This document shows positions 11,401-23,400 of a stretch of DNA of 64,000 nucleotides, one piece after another. Made by a program: the position numbers and the translations under genes. Origin of the DNA: Vicia villosa (lineage: Eukaryota; Streptophyta; Magnoliopsida; Fabales; Fabaceae); assembly GCF_029867415.1 (NCBI RefSeq), contig NC_081184.1:107369692-107433691 (forward strand), read 5' to 3'. Positions within the stretch are counted from its first letter, which is position 1, and the number at the start of each line of letters is the position of its first letter. Below the pieces are notes generated by a model. That model was not told where the DNA came from. It saw nothing but the letters and a program-made list of their open reading frames with translations, and did no database searches.

Positions 11401-14400
11401 ATGAGGATTGCTAAGGAAGAACCACCTCGCAGTGGTGAGCAGGCAAGTAGTAACCACATGATGTGACTAGGATACACAATACTATTTTTTTTTCCGACAT
11501 CAACCATTTTAATGACAGGAATTTGAATAAATTCCATTTATTTGCTTGAACAGACGTTAAACATGACGTCAGCACTAAAGGAATTGCATAGACTCAACTC
11601 TCGAGACCTTTATAGATTAATAAAGGATTCTGGAAATGGAAATTTATCTGTTCACTACCTTACTGAAAAAGGAGTGCTTCTGAAGGTCGTCTCATTCTAG
11701 GCATCTTGATTTTATTTTATTATTTATATCAGACTGTTCTTTCTGATTGTATTTGTGTACACAGGTTGACATGGGCAAGCTTGCACAATCTCTTCCATTG
11801 CATCTTACTACAATACTAATTTTTTCTAGAAGAGATGAAGATGTGTTCCAATATGTGTTATGCGGTATTCGTCTGTTGCATTCGTTATGTGAATTAGCTT
11901 CTCGACTTCCTAAATTTGATCAGGTAAACAGTAGTACTCCTTATGATCTTATTAACATCTATTGTATTTTGCTTGTGGTTTTCTGGGTTTGTTTGCTTTT
12001 ATTTATGGAAAAGGCATGTTATCTAAAAGTTGAATAAAATAGAAATTCCTCCAAAGTTTGAAAAATTTCTTGTGCACTAAATATTAGTCCACTAACCGTC
12101 AATTGACTCTTTATGTTATCGGTATTAGATATTAATGATCTTTTATGCTAAAGCATTCAAATTCATTTTGGAAAATAATGGAGTCTGATTTATGCGTGTG
12201 GAATGTGGTTACAGATTTTTCTAAATGATGTGAAAGTGGTGGAACAACTGATTGATTTGGTTTTCTACATGCTTATTATTCTTAGTACCTACAGACAGGT
12301 TTTCTTTAGTTCTTATCTTTGAAGTTTAATGTATTGAGATTATCTGTACCCTAGCTCTATACTTTTTATCTGTATTGAATTTGCGCTTGTGCTGCAGGAA
12401 GATCATGCTTTTAGACTTATGTACCTTTCGCATTCTGCACTCCTAGCATGCAGTTTACATCTAATAACAGGGTTTATATCGACACAGTTTCAAGATATTG
12501 CCACTGTCTTGCTTGCACACCCAAAGGTACCAGTTCCCTTGTACTTGTTGCACTTACACGGCATGGCGAAAATGATTTTCATAATGGGCCCGTTTGTTTT
12601 GGCTTTTTTTAAAAATGATTTTTATAGTGTTACATAATTTTGCTTAAAAAAATTTTACAAAGAAACTTTTTATAAAAGCTTCAAATGAAAATTTGGTTTG
12701 AGTATTTATTCTTAAAATGTGATTTTAGGTATTTCATCTATTTATGGAAAAAAAATTTGGATATCAAAATTTCAAAAAATCACTTAATTTTGAAGCTATT
12801 TCAAATAGATTTTCGTAAAAATCATTTTTGAAATACAACTTTTTGAAAAAATTGCGATTTTGACTAAGTTTTGCTCTTCAATAATGTATGTTAATGTTAT
12901 AGTCAAAATTAGTGATTTATTTTAAAAAAAACGAATGTAAAAAAACTTGTAATATTTTGAAAAACGGTTTTGACAAATCTATTTTAAAGAAGACAAAGAA
13001 AAAATACATTTTTTTAAAGCTGAAACAAACAGGCCCTAAGCATTTACACTTTTTAAATCCTTTTTATGGGTAACGATTTAAAATCTTTTTACTTATCTTT
13101 CAAATATGATAAACTATGAAAAGGGATTTTTGGTGTTAAAAGTTGTTTCTTTATCCTGAAAAGGACACAATACCGTGTATAGCAATGTTATTATATAATA
13201 TATCACATACATATATACTGTAGCTAATTATGAAACTTTCTGTGATAGGTTGACTTATTTATAGATGCAGCTTTTGGATCAGTTCGTGTGGTTGTTAGGA
13301 GTCTTGAGATTACTTTGATGGCTTGCTACAAAGATTTTTCCATGGAATCAAATCTTTCATCTGAACAAGTAGTATATTTTCTCTGCCAGCAATGCGAGGC
13401 TTCTCTACAGTTTATTCAGTCATTGTGCCAGCAGAAATCGTTTAGGGAGCGCCTGCTCAATCATAAGGTTTTCCAAACTAGACTTCTTTAAAAGATTTGG
13501 AGTAGTACGTTAAGACGTGATTATGCCTTTAAATCGGTGTATCAAAATTTGGCGTAACACGCTGGTTTAAATCAAAATCAATGTTATACTAACAAATAAC
13601 TTTTCATAGGATGACTTTCCCATGAAATCCAGTTAGACTAAAAGTTCTGCTATACAGGTCTATAAATTTACATTGATCCAAAGTTGTTTTTATTGAGAAT
13701 ATGAGACATGCAGAAAACCTTATGTTTCAAATACACGACATAGTCTCTTTATATAGACTTGACATAATAATTGCAAATAATTACATGATATTCTACACCT
13801 AATTGCATGATATTTTAATTTTAATTATATGATATTCTATCCTTAGTTACACAATTTTATTTTATTCTTAACATTTCCTCTCAAGCTAGAACATATAAGT
13901 ATACTTTGCTCAGGAAAAGTAGTCAATAGTTGTCATACGATTATGTTCAAACTATCATTTTTTTCTTTTCAACGATTGTGTTTTTACTTCGACCTGTGGG
14001 AAGTCTACGGGCCCATTTATCTATCTTTATTTTTGCGAGAAGGGCAAAGTCTACTTTCTTCTCCAACTTTAACACTTTTGGGTTTGTAAATCTATTTTCA
14101 TTTCAACCGTTTCCTCAGGCTCATCTAGAATACCACTTTCCATAAAATGCTTGACATTCTGCGATCTCAACTCTAGCCCTTGTTATTTTTGTTGCTCCGT
14201 TGAAAGCTGAATCAATCAACTGACCAAGTTAAAGGTGGCACACCAATAGGGATGTATAATAAGGGGAGAAGCTGGAGTTCATGGTTCCAAGTACTTCATT
14301 TGATGAACTGGCTACTTACAATCTAGAAACTATGAAAGATGAATTGATGATTAATATCATTCTACTTATTTGGTTGGTTGATGCAATGAATTACCCTTTA

Positions 14401-17400
14401 TACATGCATATATGAACTATGTATGATTTATTTTTTGTTACAGGAACTATGTGAAAAGGGAAGCATTCTTTTCCTCGCTCAATCTATCTTGAAGTTAAAC
14501 ATTCAATCATCTTTTCCAACTAGGATCGTGGCTGGAATTTCAAGGCTGAAAGCCAAAATACTATCCATTGTGAGTCATATGGAAAATCATACACATATGG
14601 CTGATTTTAAATTTAATCTATTACATAATTTGTACAAATTATAGTCACATATTCTTGCTATGGAAATATTCTTCTGTCATGGGGGTAAGGCCGTAAGTTT
14701 TTGACCTTCCCTAGACATCATGATGATGGGAACTATGTGCAGCTGACAGTCTGTTTCATCCCCGCCCCATTTTTTAACCAAATGATGCATATTATAAAAG
14801 GATAACACTGTCACCACTTTTTTTTTGTTGCAGCTGCTGAGTTTGTGTGAAGCAGAAAACATTTCTTATCTCGATCAAGTAGCCGCCTCATCACAAAGTT
14901 TGAATTTGGCTAAATCTGTTGCATTGGAGGTTAGTTTTTGGTGATGGAAATTGTTGCCTGAAATAGTTAAACTTTGTTTGAATGAGAGAAAATAGAGGCA
15001 CATATCTTATCTGATGTGGGACTCTTACCAATTTTCAACACTCCGCCTTAAGTTGGGGCATATCTGTCATATACGCCCTCAACTTGTTACAAAGATAAAT
15101 GATTCGAGGACCTCTTGGGGATTTGGTGAAGGCATCTTCCAATTGATCATTAGAGTTGATAAAACTCGCTGTGATGTCTCCGGATGCGATAATCTTCCTG
15201 ATGAAATGACAATATGTCTCAATATGCTTGGTCATCTCATGGAAAACAGGGTTAGAGGCAATATGCAATTCTTCGTTATTATCACATATTAGCGTCATCA
15301 GCATAGTTGCTCCGAACTGTAGTTCTTTGAGTAACTGTTTTAGCTAAATAAATTCACAAGTCACCAATGCCATGGTCCTGTTTTAAGTTCATGCACCGGA
15401 TCTGGCACCTGTACTTTGATTTTTACTTTTCTAGGATATCAAATTGCCTCCAATAAGTACACAATACCCAAAAATGGGTCGCTTGTTAATAGGCGAGCCT
15501 GGCCAATCAACATACGAGTAATCAACTACTTGGATATGTCCTTTTTCTTCATAATGAGACATTTTCTTGGAGTAAATTTGATGTATTTTAGAATTCGAAT
15601 CACAAAATACCAATAGTCATAGCAAGGATAATTTGAGAACTGGTTTACCAATGCAAAAGAAATTTCAAGATGGGTGACAACAAGATAGCTCAATTTTCCA
15701 ACCAATCTTCTGAATCTCCCTGAAACTAAGAATGTCTCCCCCTGATTAGGTAAAGTTTAACGTAAATCCACAGGAGTGTCTAACATGCTCTCTAGCACGA
15801 GTTTGCTAATGAAAATAGTTAAACAGACAATCCCACAGTTGATGGGCGTGAGTGCTTCCTAGAACACGAGAGAGAATCTCACCAGAAAGAGTGGATTGAA
15901 GCCAGGACAAAAGCAATTGATCACGTCGAAGCCGTAACATATATGCAGGGTTAGCCAATCCCATACGACAAACTTCTTCATACATAAATTGAGGAGTAAT
16001 ACGAGTGCAGACCACAAATTCAGTGAGATTGTGTGTGTTAATGAATGAATCAACTTGTTGACACCATAGATGAAAGTTCTTTTGATCTGATTTGTCTGAA
16101 ATCTTAAGCGATAACGGAAGGCAATGTGAATCTTCAACTGTAGTGGAATGCACTGGTGGAGGAACCGGTGATCCTTGTGCGGAAGAAGGTAGAGATAGCG
16201 GTGGTGGTGACGAAACTGCCATGGATCAAACTCAGTAAACTGATACCATAATAGAATCCATAGAGAGAGTATTCATTTCTTCTAAAAATTGTTTTTCATT
16301 ATTAAAAAAGATGGTTACAGGATAGAGAAACAGTTTGCATTTATAGTTGCAAACTGTTTACCTGCTGTAGCAGGTTACCCTTTTACAACTGACAAGTGTC
16401 AGTCACCTTAGACAACTAGGATAACTAACCTGTAGAGTTAGTTATCAGTTAGGTGACGACAATACTAGCTTAAATAAATTAGCTAATCTATATGTCAAAT
16501 ACATGGTAACCGGAAATGATGAGACAGAGACATGAATTGAAGAAAAAGAAGGGGCATGAGAAATATGAAGTAGGAAATTGTGGGTGCTGAGTGTAGGGAC
16601 GATTCTTATCTCAGTAAGGGGTTTCTTTCTTCTCGAGAGCTGTGTTGTCTATGGCGGATTGCAGTCCATGGTGGAGAGCCAAAATTCCGCCTTACCAGCC
16701 GCTTGGTGGCACTGTCATAGCGGATTATGGCGGAAAAACCAGCAATAGCGGCGAGCCCAAAAACCTGCAATGGGGATTTATTTCTCTGGTTTAGCTATTT
16801 CAGTGTCAATATAATCCAGTATGTCCTATTCATATTTTGGTTCCTATCAGTTCCGAATTCTAGTATTGTTTTGATGATGCAGGTATTGGACTTGTTGAAG
16901 ACTGCTTTTGGAAGAAATCCTGGGCATCTCACTACTACCGATAGAAGATACCCAATTGGGCTTTTACAACTTAACGCAATGCGTCTAGCTGACATTTTCT
17001 CTGATGATACATACTTTCGATCTTGCATCATAGTTTATTTTGTAAGTTATCATTATGTGAATATTAAGGATAACTTGTTTTAGAGTTGTGGAGTTCATTT
17101 TCATTCTGTCTCTGAAATGATTTTTTTTTTTTTTGTATGAGAAACAATCAATGAACGACCCTTCATTTTTCTAATTGATTACGGTTGATGCATTATCTGC
17201 TTTTTCTTTGATTTTTCAAATGTTTATTCAGCTTTACGAATTTGATTGGATCCTTTGCATGTGATTCCAGACTAAAATTCTGACAGCAATACTATCACTC
17301 TCACATGTGGATTTTTTATCCACTTGGTGTTCGTCTAATCTCTCAGAAACAGAGGAGGATGCAAGTGTTGAATATGATTTATTTGCTACAGTTGGATGGA

Positions 17401-20400
17401 TTTTCGATAATAGTTCATCTATGGATCGACAGAATTCAACAGTCTTGGAATTGAATATGACACGTAACGTCATGCCTTCTGCTTCTTATGCACATCATAG
17501 AACTTCATTATTTGTCAAAGTCATTGCAAATCTTCATTGTTTTGTTCCAGACCGTTGTGAAGGTTGATTCTTCGCCTATGCTTGCTAATGTCTACTATAA
17601 ATTTGATTTTTTGACAGCTGTATATATTTCTTCAAATAATTTTTTTTTCATTTTAAATCTACTCCACAGAGAAGGAGAGAAACCTTTTCGTACGGAAGGT
17701 CCTGGAGTGCCTGCAAATGGATCTATCTAATTTGCTTCCTGGGTTTTCTTTCGCATCTGATACTCCTAAAGCGGCTACTGTTAGCAAGAATCTACGTAAT
17801 GATTGTTCTAAACAATAATTGATTTATCTGCAATATATTCCTACTTTCATACAAATAACTTTCTTTTGTAGGCTCTTTGTTAAATCATGCACAATCTTTG
17901 ATGCCAAACTTTTTAGACCCAGAGGATCTACAAATTCTAAGGTAACCCGTCGCTCTTTTAGTTCTCTTTGTAGGGTTAACTGTAGTAGCCTAATATGGAA
18001 CAGTTATTTTGATAGTTAATTGTTTGTCAGCCACACATATAATGAATAATGTTTGATCAGCATGGTGGTAATGTCATCTCCTTATGCTGCTAGAATAAAA
18101 TTTAGACTTTTCCGAAGTTTATTTTGAGGAAAATGGACAAAATTGTTATATTATAAATGGCATTGGCAGATGTTTTGACAAAGTTTCAAGCATGGTCCGA
18201 AGTATAGCTTCATGGTTATGGATTAGGCAGTTATCTAGTAAATTTTGTTTGGTGGTGTTGTAATTTTAATTTTACTATTGTTAGTAGTAATTCATATTCT
18301 GGCCTTTGTTCCATTAGTTAGGCCCATTAGATTAGAATAGTCTGTATAAAGAGATTAGTGTTTGTACATTTTTTTACTTGAAATATATTATTCAGTTTTC
18401 ACATGTGGGAAAAGGTGGGAAAATGAGAGGTTGTTGTAAGCACCAGAGGAAGTTGAGAACTTTATCGTTCATACTCTTTGTAGGCATACCTGTTAAGACC
18501 CACAGATGTTAGGAGGATTGGATGGGTTACAAAAACGTAATGTTGAAGTTATGGGTTAGATAAAAGAAAGAAGATAAATATTAAGAACTTTGAATGACAG
18601 TGGTGAAATATTATTACTCCTAATCCTAAATAAATAGGAGAATTAGGAAACAAATCATGATAATAACTAATATAGAAACTAATATGATGAGTTATTCGAA
18701 GATTCAAAATATTCCTACGAGATTAACTAAGATACTCCAATATAATATAAAGATATTTTAAGGTATTTTCTTATATTGTTACCCTCAACATGGGCTGCAT
18801 GCATGGGCATATGGTCCTTTTGGGAGTGTAATTTTGTAATCATGGGAAATGAGAAATGAGCTGAGGTAGTTATATAGAGAGCGAATGTTTGTATGGGGGT
18901 AGTCATGAGGCAGTGAATAGTTTCAAAAAGGTCTGGGCAAGCATTATGCATGAGGGATGAGTTCATTTTTTATTTTCTCGTTACCTGTCTTTGCATTCTA
19001 TTTGTTTCTCTTCTACGTTTACAGTTTTGTCTTGTTGAAGCCCTCTTGTATCACAAAAAAAGTTCAGAACTAAGGTCTTTGTAGTTTCTGGTGTTAAAAC
19101 AAAATGGAAGTTAGATGACAAGATTGGAAGTGATGAGAATAAGGGGTACTTTGAGAAAAGGATTTCTTGTTTTTGATGGAGAGGAAGATGCTTACTGGTG
19201 GTTGATTTATAATGTGAATCACTTTGATGCCGTGGTTCAGAGGAAAACCTTGGGGAGGCAGTATCTGTATGGGTGGCAATCGGACTAGCTCTTATTTGGC
19301 GTCAACTGCAGACTTTGAAAAATCCATGGTTGACTTGGTTGAAATTTCAGATTGGTCTACTTTGGCAATTTAAGCTAGGATGCAGTTATTAATAATACAA
19401 ACTGTTTACAATCGGCAATTGACAAAGAAACCAACCTCTAAGAATTAGAGAGCCTAGTCTCTCCCAAACCAACCAACTTACAAAATACCTAATAGTAATA
19501 TGGTAGATATGGCAAATTCTATGTAAGAAAAAGACAAAAAGAGAAAGAAAGAATGTAGGACAGTTAGTGCTTTTAGAGTGCACATGGGCTGTCACAGCTG
19601 TTAGACAGCTGGCAGCCTCTGATAGGTGCCTTGTCCTAGGATTCAGAATAAAAGGAGTGCCTCTGGCAGTAGTGGAGGCAGACTAGTACTGTGTAGTGGA
19701 TTTTCCACCTTAGGAGAGTAAGGCCTCTCGAAGAGCCTTTCTATTTCTTCCTTTCTGCATTTTTCTTTTTGCCCTAATCTGTTGTAAGTTTCCAAAGCTA
19801 GATCCCATTTGAACTCTAGCTGTTATTTGAATACAAACAAATTATTTTGCTTAGCTATTACTATTTTCCTTGTTTTCTTCTTAGATACTAAGTTGATTTC
19901 TATCAATTTGGTATCTAGAGCCTTGGTTATTTTCTATGTTGGATGGTTTACACAAGAAGTAACATGGAAAATAGAGTGGACATGGTGGAGCAAAGAATGA
20001 ACCAGATTGAAGGTACTGTAGAACAAATCAGGCAGTTGGTTTTGGAGCAACAAGAGAAGCCTCAAGTCACGATAGAACAAATAAGATAACTGATTCAAGA
20101 ACGACCTAGCAGGCATCGTTCAAGATATGAGAATGAAGAAGAGTATGAAGATGGAGAAGGAAGCGAAAGGAGCATGGTGTCACACGATTCTCGCCTGAGA
20201 AATCGTTGCTATGGTGGGGGAAATGGCTCAAGATTTCTGGTAAACAGAAGAAGATTGGAGATTCCAATCTTTAAAGGAGAAGATGCGTTTGGGTGGCTGG
20301 TGCGTGTAGAGAGATATTTCCAACTAAATGGGATACATATGCGTGATAAGTTAGATGCAGTAGTGTTGGCTTTGGAGGAGAAAGCTTTGAACTGGTACCA

Positions 20401-23400
20401 ATGGTGGGAAGAACAAGCACCATTAAGAACTTGGGATGAATTCAAAATGGCTGTGATGAGAAGGTTCCAACCAGGTATGCTGCAAAACCCCATGGGCCCA
20501 TTAGTGAGTTTGAAACAAAGAGGCACTGTGGCGGAGTATATGGAGAAGTTTGAGAGGTTGGTAGCTCCTTTAAGGAGGGAGGAAAGGATAATGCTAGATT
20601 CCATCTTCTTGAATGGATTGAAGAAGGAGATTCAAGCTGAACTAAACTCTATGAGAGTCAAGGTTTATCTACCTCATGGATAGAGCTCTGCTGATTGAGG
20701 AGAAGAATGAAGTATGCCGGAAGAAAAGTAGTTCCTGGAAAGATAAAGGAGGACTGATAAAGAGCAGAGAGTTAGGAGATGGAGGTGCTAAGAAGGAAGG
20801 AGAGAAAGACAGTGGGGGAGAAAAATACAAGGGGAGGAGGTTGAATCCTGCTAAGTTGGAAGAGAGGAGCAAGAAAGGGCTGTGTTTTAAGTGTGGTGAC
20901 AAATGGAGTAGAGAACACATATGCAAGTTTAAGCATATGAGTTTTAAACTATGTGAAATCAGTAGTGATGAAGAGGAAGAATACTGTGGAATTAGCACTC
21001 AAACTGAGGAGATAGTAGAAGAAGTGACGGAATTCAAAACATTGCATTTGTCACTGCAGAGTAAACAGGGCTACACTTCAAATAGAGCTTTCAAGGTATG
21101 GGCAACTATACAAGGGCAAAAACTCATTACCTTAATTGATTCAGGTGCATCCAGCAATTTCATTGATGCAAGGTTAGTAGCACAACTGGGCTTACCCCTA
21201 AAGGAGACTTCACCCTATGTGATAGAGATGGGGAATGGAGAAAGGGTTAAGCATCAAGGCATCTATGAAGGGTTAGGATTTAATGTGCAAGGGGTTGATT
21301 ACAATCAACATTTTTTCCTAATGGAGTTGGGAGGAGCTGAACTGGTGTTAGGGTTGGATTGGTTGGCTAGTTTGGGGAACATTGAAGCAAATTTTGGTGT
21401 GCTGATGTTGAAATGGAAGCAGGAGGGAGTTGAGCATTGGATATTTGGTGATCATGTGTTAAGTACCAAACAGGCTTCTATGAAGGAGATGATGAAGGCT
21501 TTGAATGATGAAGGGAGAGGTATACTAGTGGAGGTTGTACAGGCTGGAGCAAGAGATGTGACAGTGGAGAATGAAGAATGGAAGGGACTTTTGGCAGAGT
21601 TTGAAGAAGTATTCCACCTTCCTCCTGGGCTGCCACCAATGAGGGAGCATGATCATGCCATCACTCTTAAACCTGGTGCTGCTATACCCAATCTCAGGCC
21701 CTATAGATATCCTTTCTACCAGAAAAATGAGATTGAGAAAATTGTGGGAGAAATGCTGCAAGCTGGGATTATTAGGCATAACACTAGTCCTTTCTCAAGC
21801 CCTGTGTTATTAGTGAAAAAAAAGGATGGAGGATGGAGGTTTTGCACTGACTATAGAGCTCTAAACAAGATAACTATCCCTAACAAATTTCCCATACCTA
21901 TTATTGAAGAACTGTTAGATGAGTTGGGAGGTGCCACCATTTTTTCAAAGCTAGATTTGAAATCAGGCTACCACCAAATAAGGATGAGAGGTGAAGACAT
22001 TCCAAAAACAACTTTCAGGACTCATGAAGGGCATTATGAGTACCTTGTGATGCCTTTTGGATTATCAAATGCACCATCTACTTTTCAATCCCTCATGAAT
22101 GAAGTGCTCATGCCATATTTGAGAAAATTCTGTCTAGTTTTCTTTGATGATATCCTGATCTACAGCAGGAGCAAGGATGAACATAAGGAGCATTTATCAG
22201 TGGTTCTTGAAGTGTTGAGGAACCACAAGTTGTTTGCCAATAGGAAGAAATGCTCATTTGGGCAGGATCAGGTTGAGTATTTGGGACATCTAATCTCTGG
22301 CAGAGGAGTAGCTGCTGATCCTAAGAAGGTGCAGGATATGGTGAAATGGCCAATTCCTAAGAATTTAAAAGAGTCAATAGGATTCCTTGGGTTGACTGGC
22401 TACTACAGGAAGTTTGTTAAGAACTATAGCAAGATTGCTTGGCCCTTGACTCAGTTGTTAAAGAAGGACAATTTTGTTTGGAGTCTTTAAGCACAAGCAG
22501 CTTTTGAAGAGTTAAAGAAGGCCATGACTACTGTGCCAGTGTTGGCTATGCCTGACTTTGAAGAAGAATTTGTGATAGAAACAGATGCATCTGGCAAGGG
22601 TATTGGGGCTGTGCTAATGCAAAAGGGGAAACCTATCACTTATATGAGCCAAACCTTATCTGACAGAGCCCAGGGTAAGTCAGTTTATGAAAGGGAATTG
22701 ATGGCTATTGTGATTTCCATACAGAAATGGAGACCTTATTTGCTTGGAAGACATTTCAAGATCTATACTAACCAGAAAAGTTTAAAACACATCACTGAGC
22801 AGAGGATCATGGGGGAGGAGTAGCAGAAATGGTTATCAAAATTGCTAGGTTATGACTTTGAAGTCAAATATAAACCTGGAAAAGAGAACAATGCTGCAGA
22901 TTCACTATCCAGGCAGATGCAATTTAGGCACATCACAACAGTGCAAAGTGAAGTGTGGGAAGGGTTAGAGGAAGAGATTCAGAAAGATGTGAGGTTGAAG
23001 GAGATAGTGCAGCAGTTGATAACTGATCCTCATAGCCAGAAAGGTTTCCAATTGAAAGGAGGTAGGTTGTTTCATGATGGCAGGATAGTGATCCCAAGAA
23101 ATTCTCCCAGGATTTCTTGGATCCTTAAGGAGTTTCATGACACAGCTGTGGGAGGACATTCTGGTCATCTGAGGACCTATAAGAGGATTGCTAGTTTTGT
23201 GTATTGGGAGGGGATGAGAAGGCAGATACAAGCTTATGTTCAATCCTGTGAGGTTAGTCAAAGGAACAAATATCAAACTCTATCTCTAGGAGGATTGCTG
23301 CAACCTTTGCCTATTCCAACTCAAACTTGGAGTGATATTTCCATGGATTTTATTGGTAGGCTGCCAAAGGTACAAGGAGTTGACACTGTGATGGTAGTAG

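Larger units (their letters stand above)
15010..16461 (-). mobile_element. Decayed Ty1/copia element in NDX intron 8
   Basis: On the minus strand, in order, lie an LTR of about 213 bp (16461 down to 16249, starting TGTCGTCACC), a primer-binding site TGGTATCAG (initiator-Met type), a gag remnant (16222-15806) and then directly a piece of RNase H (15613-15035). Protease, integrase and most of reverse transcriptase are missing, so the element has a large internal deletion. The far LTR and a target duplication were not found. It lies antisense to NDX, well away from the flanking exons. Confidence 0.75.

Noticed and set aside
16660..16760. Repeated GGCGGA/TCCGCC phrases near NDX exon 9
   Set aside because: Suggestive of a transposon end, but no inverted partner or duplication could be set.
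20209..20998. Antisense open frames within the chromovirus
   Set aside because: Mirror frames of gag and the zinc-knuckle region; no domain of their own.
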